This document shows, in pieces, positions 51,988-61,639 of a stretch of DNA of 64,000 nt. The position numbers and the translations under genes are program-made. Source of the stretch: Chryseobacterium gleum (GTDB taxonomy: Bacteria > Bacteroidota > Bacteroidia > Flavobacteriales > Flavobacteriaceae). How positions within the stretch are numbered: position 1 is the first letter of the stretch; the number at the start of each line of letters is the position of its first letter. The stretch lies in assembly GCA_945897915.1 (NCBI GenBank), contig CAMDGB010000005.1, positions 44,144 through 108,143 on the forward strand, written 5' to 3'. The notes beneath the pieces were generated by a model, which worked only from the letters and a program-made list of their open reading frames with translations, was not told the DNA's origin and made no database searches.

Positions 51988-53052
51988 TTATCTTCCACCA
52001 CGACCACCGCCGCCAGATCTTCCACCTCCGCCAAATCCTCCTGAACTTCTTCCGCCTCCAAAGTCGGAACTTCTTGGAGTAGATATAGTTCTTGGTGTAT
52101 CATTTCTAGGAGTATAAGTTCTTGGTTCTGAGGTTTGAGTTCTCGGAGTTCCAGTGTTTGTGTTTCCTCTAGGAGTATAAGTTCTTGGATCAGAAATAGG
52201 TGCTCTGGGAGTTTCTGTATTCGTGTTTCCTCTTGGATTAAAAGTTCTTGGATCTGAAACTTGCGTTCTAGGTGTACCGATTGTAGTTCCTCTAGTTTGT
52301 CCAATTTGAGTTCTTGGACTTCCAGTACTATTTCCAACTCTTCCAGAAGTTAGTCTTCCAGAATTACCATTATTATTTATGTATCCACCACGAGGGCCGT
52401 TATTGATTACCACATTTCGGCCACCACCATACCAACCATTACCATACCAACCGTTCATTCCCCAATTATTGCCGTACCATCCATTACCATACCAACCGTT
52501 CATACCCCAATTATTTCCATACCAGCCCCAACCGTTCATTCCCCAGTTATTTCCATACCAGCCATTCCAGCCCCAACCATTCATTCCCCAGTTATTTCCA
52601 TACCATCCGTTCATTCCCCAGTTATTGCCATACCATCCGTTCCATCCCCAACCATTCATTCCCCAGTTATTCCATCCCCAATTATCATTTACAATCAGAA
52701 TGTTGTTGTTAGTTTGGTTTTCACCCCATCCACCATATCTAGTTCCATTTTCTTTTACATACACTGTGTCTGGAGCTGATTTATAATTATCTACGTCAGT
52801 TAAAACTTCTGTAGGCCCAAAATCTTCTTTCATGCTTTTGAATTGTTGTGCATAAGCATTGCTGTAAGAACCTGAAGTTGTTTCGTTTTGTACAACTCGT
52901 TTGGTTTTTACTGAATTATCAGGACCATAAACGCCATCATCATCATAATAAGATGAATTTTGGTACGAACCACAACTTACTACTGTGATAGCACCAACAA
53001 ATAGACTCATTAATCTAAGTGTTTTTTGCTGAAAAATGCGATTTGTTTTCAT
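51988..53052 (-). CDS. Low-complexity lipoprotein with Trp/Gly/Asn and Pro/Arg/Thr repeats
   Basis: A 354-residue predicted lipoprotein (lipobox VVSC, Cys27). After a charged region of about 90 residues come six copies of NNWGMNG joined by WYGN or WGWN links (about residues 122-215), then a Thr/Pro/Arg region with near-repeats such as DPRTYTPRGNTNTGTPRTQ (about 240-320), and an R/G-rich tail (SGGFGGGGRSGGGG). I do not recognise a functional family; such proteins are sometimes labelled by proximity to proS. It is divergent from proS with overlapping promoter boxes. Codon-level repeats make it prone to length variation. Confidence 0.8.
   Translation of the reverse strand: MKTNRIFQQKTLRLMSLFVGAITVVSCGSYQNSSYYDDDGVYGPDNSVKTKRVVQNETTSGSYSNAYAQQFKSMKEDFGPTEVLTDVDNYKSAPDTVYVKENGTRYGGWGENQTNNNILIVNDNWGWNNWGMNGWGWNGWYGNNWGMNGWYGNNWGMNGWGWNGWYGNNWGMNGWGWYGNNWGMNGWYGNGWYGNNWGMNGWYGNGWYGGGRNVVINNGPRGGYINNNGNSGRLTSGRVGNSTGSPRTQIGQTRGTTIGTPRTQVSDPRTFNPRGNTNTETPRAPISDPRTYTPRGNTNTGTPRTQTSEPRTYTPRNDTPRTISTPRSSDFGGGRSSGGFGGGGRSGGGGRGGR
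52430..52690. repeat. Tandem coding repeat (NNWGMNG units)
   Basis: Near-identical units of about 30-48 bp, built on the words CCGTTCATTCCCCA and ATTTCCATACCA, encode the Trp/Gly/Asn repeats of the lipoprotein on the minus strand. Small differences between units indicate expansion and contraction. Confidence 0.85.
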
Positions 53053-53080
53053 ATATATTAATTTTTATTGTTGGTCTTTG

Positions 53081-53088
53081 CAAAATTA
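53081..53088 (-). promoter_or_regulatory. -7 promoter box for the repeat lipoprotein gene
   Basis: TAATTTTG on the minus strand, an exact TAnnTTTG match, 28 nt before the ATG at 53052. It lies 2 nt from the proS box on the other strand. Confidence 0.5.
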
Positions 53089-53090
53089 AG

Positions 53091-53098
53091 TAGTTTTG
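53091..53098 (+). promoter_or_regulatory. -7 promoter box for proS
   Basis: TAGTTTTG, an exact TAnnTTTG match, with TTG (53068-53070) 20 nt before it. The leader to the ATG at 53149 is about 45 nt. Confidence 0.6.
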
Positions 53099-53148
53099 TA
53101 CCACTAAATTAATACAAATTAAACAAATTTTGTGCCAATATTATAAAA

Positions 53149-54627
53149 ATGAGTAAAAATTTAACAACTAGAAGCGAAGATTATTCTGCATGGTATAACG
53201 AATTGGTCGTAAAGGCTGATTTAGCTGAGAATTCAGGGGTAAGAGGTTGTATGGTAATTAAACCATATGGCTATGCTATTTGGGAAAAAATGCAAGCAGA
53301 ACTTGATAAAATGTTTAAGGAAACAGGTCATAGTAATGCTTATTTTCCATTATTTGTTCCTAAAAGCATGTTTGAAGCGGAAGAAAAAAACGCTGAAGGT
53401 TTTGCAAAAGAATGCGCCATCGTTACTCATTATAGATTAAAAAACGATCCAGATAAACCAGGCAAATTAATGGTAGATCCAAATGCAAAGTTGGAAGAAG
53501 AATTAATTGTTCGTCCTACATCTGAAGCTATTATTTGGAGTACATATAAAGGATGGGTGCAATCATATAGAGATTTACCTTTGTTAATTAACCAATGGGC
53601 AAATGTAGTACGTTGGGAAATGAGAACGCGTTTATTTTTAAGAACTGCTGAATTTTTATGGCAAGAAGGACATACTGCTCATGCCACAAAAGCGGAAGCA
53701 ATAGAAGAATCAGAAAAAATGATGCACGTTTATGCTGATTTTGCAGAAAATTTTATGGCTATTCCAGTTATAAAAGGGTTAAAAACAGAAACAGAACGTT
53801 TTGCTGGAGCTGATGAAACTTATTGTATTGAAGCATTAATGCAAGATGGAAAAGCACTTCAAGCCGGAACATCACATTTTTTAGGACAAAATTTCGCTAA
53901 GGCATTTGATGTGAAATTTACCAATCAAGAAGGAAAACAAGAGTTTGTTTGGGGTACTTCATGGGGTGTTTCTACTCGTTTAATGGGTGCGTTGGTGATG
54001 ACGCATTCAGATGATAACGGACTGGTTTTACCACCAAATGTAGCACCAATTCAAGTAGTCATTGTTCCAATTTTTAGAACTGAAGAAGAATTTGAAAGCA
54101 TTTCTGAAGTAGCTAATGATTTAGTAGCGCAATTTAAAAAACTAAATATTTCTGTAAAATTTGATAACAGAACCACGCAAAAACCAGGTTTCAAGTTTGC
54201 GGAATGGGAATTAAAAGGCGTGCCAGTTCGTTTAGCAATTGGTCCGAAAGATTTAGAAAACGGAACTTTTGAAGTAGCAAGAAGAGATACTTTAACCAAA
54301 GAAGTGAAACCTGCTGATGGAATAGTAACCTATATTCAAGATTTATTAGAGCACATTCAGAAAGATTTATTTAATAAAGCTGTAGATTATCGAAAAGCAC
54401 ATACTACTGAGGTAAATTCTTTTGAAGAGTTTACAGAAGTGTTGGAAAACAAAACAGGCTTCGTATCGGCACATTGGGATGGCACTGCAGCAACCGAAGA
54501 TAAAATTAAAGATTTAACAAAAGCAACTATTAGATGTATTCCTTTAAATAGAAAAGAAGAGGCTGGAATTTGTATTTTTACTGGTGCGCCATCAAAAGGA
54601 AGAGTACTTTTTGCAAAAGCGTATTAA
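53149..54627 (+). CDS. proS: Prolyl-tRNA synthetase, short (archaeal/eukaryotic-like) form
   Basis: Charges tRNA-Pro. The 492-residue enzyme has class II motifs: [24 protein letters not shown] region (motif 2 context) and [20 protein letters not shown], and motif 3 in [16 protein letters not shown]. It lacks the bacterial editing insertion and has the extra C-terminal domain of the archaeal/eukaryotic type, ending in Tyr (LFAKAY). That form is usual in Bacteroidota. A family A repeat arm follows its stop. Confidence 0.95.
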   Translation: MSKNLTTRSEDYSAWYNELVVKADLAENSGVRGCMVIKPYGYAIWEKMQAELDKMFKETGHSNAYFPLFVPKSMFEAEEKNAEGFAKECAIVTHYRLKNDPDKPGKLMVDPNAKLEEELIVRPTSEAIIWSTYKGWVQSYRDLPLLINQWANVVRWEMRTRLFLRTAEFLWQEGHTAHATKAEAIEESEKMMHVYADFAENFMAIPVIKGLKTETERFAGADETYCIEALMQDGKALQAGTSHFLGQNFAKAFDVKFTNQEGKQEFVWGTSWGVSTRLMGALVMTHSDDNGLVLPPNVAPIQVVIVPIFRTEEEFESISEVANDLVAQFKKLNISVKFDNRTTQKPGFKFAEWELKGVPVRLAIGPKDLENGTFEVARRDTLTKEVKPADGIVTYIQDLLEHIQKDLFNKAVDYRKAHTTEVNSFEEFTEVLENKTGFVSAHWDGTAATEDKIKDLTKATIRCIPLNRKEEAGICIFTGAPSKGRVLFAKAY

Positions 54628-54633
54628 TGTGTT

Positions 54634-54660
54634 TATTAGCCAATGTGTCAATTTGAAGAT
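54634..54660. repeat. Single half-arm of the family A intergenic repeat
   Basis: TTATTAGCCAATGTGTCAATTT resembles one arm of the paired repeats at 3664-3800 and 20931-21092. It begins about 7 nt after the proS stop. I see no partner arm in the following 140 nt. Confidence 0.5.
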
Positions 54661-54751
54661 TTGGATTTTGGAATTTTATTTACAATAAATACCATATAAA
54701 TATAAGCCTTAAGGTAAGCATTAAAAAAACTGAAAATTTTCACATTAGGTA

Positions 54752-54781
54752 TTGCACAGATTAAAAATAGTTGTATTTTTG
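54752..54781 (+). promoter_or_regulatory. Promoter for tRNA-Glu
   Basis: TTG at 54752-54754, a 19-nt spacer and TATTTTTG at 54774-54781, an exact TAnnTTTG match. The tRNA starts 23 nt later. This is one of the two clearest promoters in the window. Confidence 0.75.
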
Positions 54782-54804
54782 CACTCGCATTACGAAAATG
54801 TAAT

Positions 54805-54876
54805 GGTCCGTTCGTCTATCGGTTAGGACGCCAGGTTTTCATCCTGGTAAGAGGGGTTCGATTCCCCTACGGACTA
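54805..54876 (+). tRNA. tRNA-Glu (anticodon TTC)
   Basis: A 72-nt cloverleaf. The acceptor strand GGTCCGT pairs with ACGGACT (one G-T pair), followed by discriminator A. The anticodon stem CCAGG/CCTGG encloses the loop TTTTCAT with anticodon TTC. The T arm reads GAGGGGTTCGATTCCCC. The 3' CCA is not encoded. It stands alone between proS and rpsT with its own promoter; the remaining gap up to rpsT (about 160 nt) shows no other feature. Confidence 0.95.
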
Positions 54877-55040
54877 CAAATTAGTTTTGAAATGGTTTTA
54901 TGAAACGTGTTTTGGTGTCTCCTTTACTAGTTTTGTTAGTTAAAACTGAAGTGATTGATTTTTAAAATCAGTTGTGGGAGGTTTTTCTTGTTTTTCTACT
55001 GATGTATAAAATAGTTATTTACAATTAAAATATAAAAAAA

Positions 55041-55292
55041 ATGGCAAATCACAAGTCAGCTCTAAAAAGAATTAGAAGCAACGAGAAAAGAAGAGTATTG
55101 AACAAATACCAACACAAAACTACACGTAATGCGATTAAAGCCATACGTTTATCAACAGTAAAAGCAGATGCTGCGGCAAAATTGCCAATAGTTATCTCTA
55201 TGATTGATAAGTTAGCTAAGAAAAATATTATACATGCTAATAAAGCTTCAAACTTAAAATCTAAGTTAACAAGATTAGTTGGTAAATTATAA
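55041..55292 (+). CDS. rpsT: 30S ribosomal protein S20
   Basis: An 83-residue basic helical protein of the small subunit. MANHKSALKRIRSNEKRRVLN at the start and the KNIIHANKASNLKSKLTRL end are diagnostic of S20, which binds 16S rRNA early in assembly. It is monocistronic with a strong terminator. Confidence 0.96.
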   Translation: MANHKSALKRIRSNEKRRVLNKYQHKTTRNAIKAIRLSTVKADAAAKLPIVISMIDKLAKKNIIHANKASNLKSKLTRLVGKL

Positions 55293-55311
55293 TTAGCAAT
55301 TTAAGATAGTT

Positions 55312-55343
55312 AAAAAGTCCTGATGAAAATCAGGACTTTTTTT
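55312..55343 (+). terminator. Rho-independent terminator after rpsT
   Basis: AAAAAGTCCTGAT (55312-55324) pairs with ATCAGGACTTTTT (55329-55341) around GAAA, followed by more T residues. Confidence 0.9.
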
Positions 55344-55488
55344 GTTTAATATCTTTTCTTTTGTGTTGCCTTCAATAACATCAGGCAACGCATTGGAAAA
55401 GTTATAGCTGAAAATGTAAAGGTTAGCGTATTAAAAATGAATCGTTTTACTTCTAAATTTATTAAAATGTAAACTAAACTAATTGTTG

Positions 55489-55519
55489 TTTGAATATCGA
55501 GATAATAAACGTACCTTTG
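55489..55519 (+). promoter_or_regulatory. Canonical promoter for typA
   Basis: TTTG (55489-55492), a 19-nt spacer and TACCTTTG (55512-55519), matching the Bacteroidota TTTG-N19-TAnnTTTG consensus in full. It lies 20 nt before ATG 55540 and inside a longer open frame starting at 55483, which excludes that start. Confidence 0.8.
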
Positions 55520-55539
55520 CACTTTCAAAAAATGAATAT

Positions 55540-57336
55540 ATGTCATCTATCAGAAACATTGCAATTATTGCCCACGTTGACCACGGAAAAACTACTTTGG
55601 TTGATAAAATTATGTATCACTGTCAATTGTTCCGTGATAACGAAAATACTGGAGATTTAATCTTAGATAATAACGACTTAGAGCGTGAAAGAGGAATTAC
55701 TATTACTTCTAAAAACGTTTCTGTTGTTTATAAAGGAACTAAAATTAATATTATTGATACTCCTGGTCACGCCGATTTTGGTGGAGAAGTTGAACGTGTA
55801 TTAAACATGGCCGATGGTGTGTGTTTGTTAGTAGATGCTTTTGAAGGGCCAATGCCACAAACGCGTTTCGTATTACAAAAAGCTATCGATTTAGGTTTAA
55901 AACCTTGCGTGGTTATTAATAAAGTTGATAAAGAAAACTGTACACCAGAAGAAGTTCACGAAAAAGTTTTCGACTTAATGTACGAATTAGGTGCTACAGA
56001 AGCTCAATTAGATTTTCCTACTGTTTATGGTTCAGCTAAAAATAACTGGATGTCTGATCATTGGGACAATATAACGGATAATGTAGAAGCATTATTGGAT
56101 ATGGTTATTGAGCATGTACCAGCTCCAAATGTTGGACAAGGAACACCTCAAATGTTAATCACATCTTTAGATTTCTCTGCATTTACGGGTCGTATCGCAA
56201 TTGGTAGATTAGAAAGAGGTATATTAAAAGAAGGAATGCCAATATCTTTAGTAAAAAGAGATGGTACTATTTCTAAATCAAGAATAAAAGAACTTCATAC
56301 TTTTGAAGGTTTAGGTCGTAAAAAAGTACAAGAAGTAATTGCAGGTGATATTTGTGCCATTATTGGTGTAGAAGGATTTGAAATTGGTGATACTATTGCC
56401 GATTTTGAAAACCCAGAAGCACTAACTTCTATCGCTATTGACGAGCCAACAATGAGTATGTTGTTTACAATTAACGATTCACCATTTTTTGGTAAAGAAG
56501 GAAAATTTGTTACTTCTCGTCATATTAGAGAAAGATTAGAAAAAGAATTAGAAAAAAACTTAGCTATGAAAATGGCTGAGACGGATTCTGCAGATAAATT
56601 TATGGTTTTTGGTCGTGGTGTATTACACTTATCGGTTTTAATTGAAACCATGAGAAGAGAAGGTTATGAAGTACAAATTGGTCAACCACAAGTTATCATT
56701 AAAGAAATTGATGGTCAAAAATGTGAGCCAATTGAGGAATTAACAATTGATTTGCCAGAAAGTTTATCAGGTAGAGCGGTAGAGTTTGTTACTTTACGTA
56801 AAGGCGAAATGTTGAGTATGGAAACTAAAGGTGAGCGTATGATTATTAAATTCAATATTCCATCTCGTGGAATTATTGGATTGCGTAACCAATTACTTAC
56901 CGCAACTGCAGGTGAGGCTATCATGGCACACCGTTTTATAGGATATGAACCATATAAAGGAGAAATTTCTGGACGTAACAAAGGTTCATTAATTTCTATG
57001 GAAAAAGGAAAAGCAATTCCTTATTCTATTGATAAATTACAAGATAGAGGTAAGTTTTTCGTAGAGCCAAATGTTGAAATTTATGAAGGTCAAGTTATTG
57101 GAGAAAACTCTCGTGGAGATGATATGTGTGTAAACGTAACTAAAGAGAAAAAACAATCTAACGTACGTTCATCAGGAAATGATGAAAAAGCTAGAATTAT
57201 TCCTCCAATTATATTTTCATTAGAGGAAGCATTAGAATACATTCAAAAAGATGAATATGTTGAGTGTACACCAAAATCTATTCGTCTAAGAAAAATTTAT
57301 TTAACTGAAACGGACAGAAAACGTTTTAAAATATAA
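55540..57336 (+). CDS. typA: Translational GTPase TypA/BipA
   Basis: A 598-residue ribosome-binding GTPase involved in large-subunit assembly and stress growth. The G domain begins [20 protein letters not shown] and has DxxG in [12 protein letters not shown] and NKVD; domains II, III and V follow, and the TypA-specific C-terminal domain has [21 protein letters not shown] 55540 is set by the promoter immediately upstream. Confidence 0.95.
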   Translation: MSSIRNIAIIAHVDHGKTTLVDKIMYHCQLFRDNENTGDLILDNNDLERERGITITSKNVSVVYKGTKINIIDTPGHADFGGEVERVLNMADGVCLLVDAFEGPMPQTRFVLQKAIDLGLKPCVVINKVDKENCTPEEVHEKVFDLMYELGATEAQLDFPTVYGSAKNNWMSDHWDNITDNVEALLDMVIEHVPAPNVGQGTPQMLITSLDFSAFTGRIAIGRLERGILKEGMPISLVKRDGTISKSRIKELHTFEGLGRKKVQEVIAGDICAIIGVEGFEIGDTIADFENPEALTSIAIDEPTMSMLFTINDSPFFGKEGKFVTSRHIRERLEKELEKNLAMKMAETDSADKFMVFGRGVLHLSVLIETMRREGYEVQIGQPQVIIKEIDGQKCEPIEELTIDLPESLSGRAVEFVTLRKGEMLSMETKGERMIIKFNIPSRGIIGLRNQLLTATAGEAIMAHRFIGYEPYKGEISGRNKGSLISMEKGKAIPYSIDKLQDRGKFFVEPNVEIYEGQVIGENSRGDDMCVNVTKEKKQSNVRSSGNDEKARIIPPIIFSLEEALEYIQKDEYVECTPKSIRLRKIYLTETDRKRFKI

Positions 57337-57357
57337 TTAGATTTTAATAAATATACT

Positions 57358-57395
57358 AAACCACGAATTTCATTTGATTTTCGTGGTTTTTTTTT
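57358..57395 (+). terminator. Rho-independent terminator after typA
   Basis: AAACCACGAA (57358-57367) pairs with TTCGTGGTTT (57380-57389), followed by a T tract. Confidence 0.85.
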
Positions 57396-57416
57396 AGATT
57401 TAATATTTTGTAAGAT

Positions 57417-57450
57417 TTTGAACAATCAATATATAAAATCCCTAACTTTG
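57417..57450 (+). promoter_or_regulatory. Promoter for the 145-residue unknown gene
   Basis: TTTG (57417-57420), a 22-nt spacer and TAACTTTG (57443-57450), an exact -7 match. The ATG follows 20 nt later. Confidence 0.6.
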
Positions 57451-57470
57451 TTAGTATAAAACCTAAAGCC

Positions 57471-57908
57471 ATGGAAATTAAATTAAAAAACGGAATTGAT
57501 AGATTAGAATTTGGTATGACTCCAAAATACGTTGAAGCTTTATACGGAAAACCAAATAAAACCTTTACAGACGACGAAAACAATACGATTTATGTGTATA
57601 ACAAAGAACGTATGAAGTTGACGTTTTATGTTGAGGAAGACATGAAATTGGGCTATATTACTACTACACAGCCAGAAATAAAATTATTTGGAAATACGAT
57701 TATTAATAAAGCTTGGGATTTGGTAAATGGCGATTTAGCACTAAACAAAATTACCAAATTTGAAAAAGATTCAGAAGAAGGTATAGATATTTATTTTAAC
57801 GAAGACAATTGGCTGTTTTTCCATGTGGATTACGACGAAGTAGTTGAGGTTGAAATTGGCGCCATCATCAACGATAAAGATGAATTTGAATGGAAATTTA
57901 GAGGATAA
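57471..57908 (+). CDS. Conserved protein of unknown function, BamE/SmpA-like start
   Basis: A 145-residue soluble acidic protein that I do not assign to a named family. The N-terminal DRLEFGMTPKYVEALYGKPN resembles the helical GMT-x(4)-G-x-P motif of SmpA/BLIP-like domains, and the rest alternates short strands (IYVYNKERMKLTFYV, WLFFHVDYDEVVEVEIG). There is no signal peptide, so a cytoplasmic location is likely. It has its own promoter and a terminator shared with lgt, and is probably monocistronic. Confidence 0.75.
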   Translation: MEIKLKNGIDRLEFGMTPKYVEALYGKPNKTFTDDENNTIYVYNKERMKLTFYVEEDMKLGYITTTQPEIKLFGNTIINKAWDLVNGDLALNKITKFEKDSEEGIDIYFNEDNWLFFHVDYDEVVEVEIGAIINDKDEFEWKFRG

Positions 57909-57915
57909 AACACAA

Positions 57916-57951
57916 AAAAAGGCAAACATCTTATTTAGAGTTTGCCTTTTT
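57916..57951. terminator. Bidirectional terminator between unknown gene and lgt
   Basis: AAAAAGGCAAAC (57916-57927) pairs with GTTTGCCTTTTT (57940-57951) around a 12-nt loop. Confidence 0.85.
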
Positions 57952-57972
57952 ATTTATTTATATATAATAGTA

Positions 57973-58899
57973 TTATATTTTTACTTTTTTTTGCGAAATA
58001 TGCACAAAATAAAACCCAAGAATAATAAAAGGAATACTTAACCATTGCCCAGTTGACAAAGCGTTAAACATTGGATTTTCTTCAAAACCACCTTGACTAT
58101 CTTTTACAAATTCTACAAAGAAACGAACCGACCAAAGTAAAACTAAAAAAGTACCGAATAGTAATCCTGGTTTATTTCTGGCGTCTGTTCTCCAATACAT
58201 ATAAAATAAGATGAAAAATACTGGAATGTATAATAATGCTTCGAATAATTGCGCTGGATATCTGTATGGAATTTTGTCTAAAATACCTTTAAACTGAACG
58301 TCTTTTGCAATCGCATTATAAGCTTGTGTTCCGTCAGGGATATTTGTCAATTGCGAGGCTACTTGCGGTGGCAAATTGTCTTCACCTTTCACGAATTTCA
58401 TAGCCATAAAACTTTCTTCTGAAGTCTCTTTTCCAAAAATTTCAGAATTCATAAAGTTTCCTAAACGAATAAAAACAGCTCCGGAAGCTACAGGAATTAC
58501 AATTCTATCTAAAATCCATAATAATGGACGTTGTAATACTTTTGTTTTGATGTAATACATCGTAACGATAATTGCAATTGCCGCACCATGACTGGCTAAT
58601 CCACTAAAACCTGTAAAATGTAATTCTGGTTTTGTGCTAATAGGTAATAAAATACTTAACGGATCTTCAGAAAATAATTCTGGTTGATAAAAAATAACAT
58701 GACCTAAACGTGCACCAAGCATCGTAGCAACAATTGTATATACAAATAAATTATCTAATTTTTCTATTGGTTCATTTTCCCTTTTGAAGATGAATTTGGT
58801 AATGTACCAGCCCAAAGCAAAAGCAGTTACCCACGTTAAGCTGTAAAAACGAATCATGAAAAAACCTAAATCGATGCCTTCTGTTGGATTCCAAATCAT
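57973..58899 (-). CDS. lgt: Prolipoprotein diacylglyceryl transferase
   Basis: First enzyme of lipoprotein maturation, adding diacylglycerol to the lipobox Cys. It is a 308-residue protein with about seven membrane helices. FSGLASHGAAIAII carries the conserved HG, and FIRLGNFMNSEIFGK matches the Lgt signature R-x-GN-x-x-N-x-E. A periplasmic insertion (EDNLPPQVASQLTN region) is seen in Bacteroidota. It is the enzyme that would process the lipoproteins in this window. It follows yidD by about 66 nt. Confidence 0.94.
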   Translation of the reverse strand: MIWNPTEGIDLGFFMIRFYSLTWVTAFALGWYITKFIFKRENEPIEKLDNLFVYTIVATMLGARLGHVIFYQPELFSEDPLSILLPISTKPELHFTGFSGLASHGAAIAIIVTMYYIKTKVLQRPLLWILDRIVIPVASGAVFIRLGNFMNSEIFGKETSEESFMAMKFVKGEDNLPPQVASQLTNIPDGTQAYNAIAKDVQFKGILDKIPYRYPAQLFEALLYIPVFFILFYMYWRTDARNKPGLLFGTFLVLLWSVRFFVEFVKDSQGGFEENPMFNALSTGQWLSIPFIILGFYFVHISQKKVKI

Positions 58900-58965
58900 A
58901 ATTTTATTGTTGTTTTTGGTTTATTGTTTTTTTATTTTGCGGTTGCAATTGCCATTGCTATTGAA

Positions 58966-59187
58966 TCAAGGAACTGGATCGTAACCGCTTTTTCCCCAAG
59001 GATGACAACTTGTAATTCTTTTAAAGGCGAGCCAACTACCTTTTATTATACCGTATTTTTCTAATGCTTCTTTACTGTAACTTGAGCAAGTAGGAGCGAA
59101 CCTACAAGTTGCGGGTGTTAAAGGCGAAATTACAATTTGATAAAACCGAATTAGTAAGACGAATGGAAAAATTAATAGTTTCTTCAT
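58966..59187 (-). CDS. yidD: Membrane protein insertion efficiency factor YidD
   Basis: A 73-residue protein that helps YidC-dependent membrane insertion. [32 protein letters not shown] and [16 protein letters not shown] form the YidD family signature with three conserved Cys. The frame opens at 59217, but ATG 59187 gives the usual MKKLL-type start. Its usual partner rnpA is not in the window. cysS ends 45 nt before it. Confidence 0.92.
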   Translation of the reverse strand: MKKLLIFPFVLLIRFYQIVISPLTPATCRFAPTCSSYSKEALEKYGIIKGSWLAFKRITSCHPWGKSGYDPVP

Positions 59188-59232
59188 AATTTTTATTTCG
59201 TAAATTGTAAATCCCAATTAGTAAATCCAAAA

Positions 59233-60711
59233 TTACAAAGTAAAACTTGTTCCATCTTTTCCGTCTTTCAATTCAATATCCAAAACGGCCAATTTATCTC
59301 TAATTTCATCAGATAAAGCCCAATTTTTATTGGCTCTCGCTTCCATTCTCATTTCGATAAGCATTTCGATAACACTTCCTAATTTATTATTATTTCCTGC
59401 TGCTTTTTTATTTGTTAATCCTAAAACATCAAAAACAAAACCTTCTAAAGTGGTTTTTAATTCTGATAAATCTTTTGCAGAAATTGTTTCTTTCTTTTCA
59501 TTTAATCCATTAATAATTCTGACGGCTTCGAATAATTGCGCCATCAAAATAGTCGTATTAAAATCGTCATTCATGGCATTATAACAAGCGCCTTTCCAAG
59601 CTGCAATATCAACTGAAGATGAATTGCTAACTTCAATTTTTGATAGCACATCCAAAGCTTCCATCAAACGATTGTAGCCTTTTTCACTAGCAACCATAGC
59701 TTCATTAGAAATATCTAAAACGCCACGATAATGTGCTTGCATGAAGCAAAAACGAACCACACTTGGACTAAATTCTTTTTCGAAGAAATCATTTTTACCG
59801 TCAAGTAATTCTAATGGAAGAATATAATTTCCAGTACTTTTACTCATTCGCAAACCGTTCATAGTGAGCATGTTGGCATGCATCCAATAATTTACAGGAT
59901 TTACACCATTACAAGCTGTTCCTTGAGCCACTTCGCATTCGTGATGTGGAAATTTTAAATCTAAACCACCACCGTGAATGTCAAAATTTTCACCTAAATA
60001 TTTGGTACTCATAGCGGTACACTCTAAATGCCAGCCAGGAAAACCAGCTCCCCAAGGTGAGTTCCAACGCATGATGTGTGCTGGTGATGCATTTTTCCAA
60101 AGGGCAAAATCTTGTGGGTTTTTCTTTTCTGATTGTCCGTCTAAATCTCTTGTATTGGCAAATAATTCATCAATATTTCTATTGCTTAATTTGCCATAAT
60201 TTAATCCGCGTTTGTTGTATTCTAATACATCAAAATAAACTGAACCTTTGCTTTCATAGGCAAAACCAGTTTCAATTAATTTTTGAGTTAATTCTATTTG
60301 TTCTAAAATATGTCCTGTAGCGGTAGGTTCAATAGTTGGAGTCAGTAAGTTGAACGTTTCTAAAACCTTATGAAAATCGACAGTGTATTTCTGTACAATT
60401 TCCATAGGTTCTAATTGCTCTAAACGCGATTGTTTTACAAATCTGTCATTTTCTACATCACCATCGTCAGTTAAATGGCCTGCATCTGTAATATTTCGCA
60501 CGTAGCGTACTTTGTAACCTAAATGCAATAAATAACGATAAATCATGTCAAAACTCATAAAAGTTCTAACATTTCCTAAATGTACATTGCTATATACTGT
60601 TGGTCCACAAACATACATACCAATTTGACCTTCGTGAATCGATTTAAAATTTTCTTTTTTCCCCGATAATGAATTATACACTTGAAGCGGATTGGTTTCG
60701 TAAAGTGGCAT
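59233..60711 (-). CDS. cysS: Cysteinyl-tRNA synthetase
   Basis: Class I synthetase charging tRNA-Cys; 492 residues. The HIGH-like motif is HLGN (44-47) after Cys35 ([10 protein letters not shown]), and the KMSKS-like motif is RMSKSTGN. Zinc ligands include Cys35, the Cys in WHLECTAMS and HHECE. The C-terminal DALR-type helices and [20 protein letters not shown] close the protein. It is upstream of yidD and lgt on the same strand; folE lies 54 nt further upstream. Confidence 0.95.
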   Translation of the reverse strand: MPLYETNPLQVYNSLSGKKENFKSIHEGQIGMYVCGPTVYSNVHLGNVRTFMSFDMIYRYLLHLGYKVRYVRNITDAGHLTDDGDVENDRFVKQSRLEQLEPMEIVQKYTVDFHKVLETFNLLTPTIEPTATGHILEQIELTQKLIETGFAYESKGSVYFDVLEYNKRGLNYGKLSNRNIDELFANTRDLDGQSEKKNPQDFALWKNASPAHIMRWNSPWGAGFPGWHLECTAMSTKYLGENFDIHGGGLDLKFPHHECEVAQGTACNGVNPVNYWMHANMLTMNGLRMSKSTGNYILPLELLDGKNDFFEKEFSPSVVRFCFMQAHYRGVLDISNEAMVASEKGYNRLMEALDVLSKIEVSNSSSVDIAAWKGACYNAMNDDFNTTILMAQLFEAVRIINGLNEKKETISAKDLSELKTTLEGFVFDVLGLTNKKAAGNNNKLGSVIEMLIEMRMEARANKNWALSDEIRDKLAVLDIELKDGKDGTSFTL

Positions 60712-60765
60712 TTTGTATGATTTATTGTTTTACTATTATTCTATTTCTAAATTTTAATTTATTGG

Positions 60766-61437
60766 CTAAAATTTCGTATCTAATTTAATATAATCTAAAA
60801 ACTCTCTTTTCACTTTTTCGTTTTTAAATTTTCCGCCAAATTCAGAAGTTACGGTGCTACTTTCAATATCTTTTATACCACGAGAGTTCACGCACATGTG
60901 TTTGGCATCAATAATGCATGCAACATCTTCTGTTTTTAAAACGGTTTGCAATTCTTTTACAATTTGAATAGTTAAACGTTCCTGAACTTGAGGTCTTTTT
61001 GCATAATATTCTACAATACGATTCATTTTTGACAAACCAACTACAGATCCGTTTGAAATATATGCAATATGTGCTTTTCCATATATTGGTAATAAATGAT
61101 GTTCGCAAGTTGAAAATACTACAATGTTTTTCTCAACCAGCATTTCACCATATTTGTATTTGTTTTCAAATGTGGAGGCACTGGGTTTTTTATCTGGATG
61201 TAAGCCGCCAAATATTTCTTTTACAAACATTTTGGCTACTCTGTTTGGTGTGCCTTTTAAACTATCGTCTGTTAAGTCCATTCCTAAAGTTAAAAGAATA
61301 TTTTCTACATCTTTTTTGATTCTCAAAATTTTTTCCTCATCAGAAATTTCAAAAGCATCAATTCTTATTGGGTTTTGTGTATTGGTAGCAATATGGTTAT
61401 TGCCAATTTCATCGTTATGTTCTTCGTTGCTAATCAT
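60766..61437 (-). CDS. folE: GTP cyclohydrolase I
   Basis: First step of tetrahydrofolate and pterin synthesis. The core has the zinc site in STCEHHLLPIYGKAHI, and DAKHMCVNSRGI contributes the second Cys. GTPNRVAKMFVKEIF is also typical. Three in-frame ATGs (61455, 61440, 61437) precede the acidic N-terminal arm. A -7 box ends only 7 nt before 61455, leaving almost no leader for that ATG, so I prefer 61437 (MISNEEHND). From there the protein has 223 residues. Confidence 0.92.
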   Translation of the reverse strand: MISNEEHNDEIGNNHIATNTQNPIRIDAFEISDEEKILRIKKDVENILLTLGMDLTDDSLKGTPNRVAKMFVKEIFGGLHPDKKPSASTFENKYKYGEMLVEKNIVVFSTCEHHLLPIYGKAHIAYISNGSVVGLSKMNRIVEYYAKRPQVQERLTIQIVKELQTVLKTEDVACIIDAKHMCVNSRGIKDIESSTVTSEFGGKFKNEKVKREFLDYIKLDTKF

Positions 61438-61462
61438 CATACCTATTATTTTCATCTATCTG

Positions 61463-61470
61463 CAAATATA
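61463..61470 (-). promoter_or_regulatory. -7 promoter box for folE
   Basis: TATATTTG on the minus strand, an exact TAnnTTTG match, 7 nt before the first possible folE ATG and 25 nt before the third. Confidence 0.55.
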
Positions 61471-61639
61471 TGCATTTATAAATAAATTAGTTTTATAAAT
61501 TTTTAAAGTAATTTATAAATAAACGACATTTTTATTTATTTGAACAATTGTTAAAATCGATGAAAAGCAGTTTTGTCCGACAAAAAACAAATAACAATGT
61601 TAAATTGTATTTTAATTAACGAAAAGTTAATTTTTTTTT

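Noticed and set aside
51981..52337. 118-codon Glu/Leu-rich frame on the minus strand
   Set aside because: It is a second frame of the repetitive Pro/Arg/Thr region of the lipoprotein gene. Repetition keeps several frames open, and there is no independent start signal.
52430..52690. Short regular repeats that could suggest a CRISPR array
   Set aside because: The units are in frame, of variable length and translate into a coherent protein repeat. There are no unique spacers and no cas genes.
52379..52786. 135-codon proline-rich frame on the plus strand
   Set aside because: It is the antisense shadow of the Trp/Gly/Asn repeats on the minus strand (CCA codons opposite TGG). It has no signal peptide or promoter of its own.
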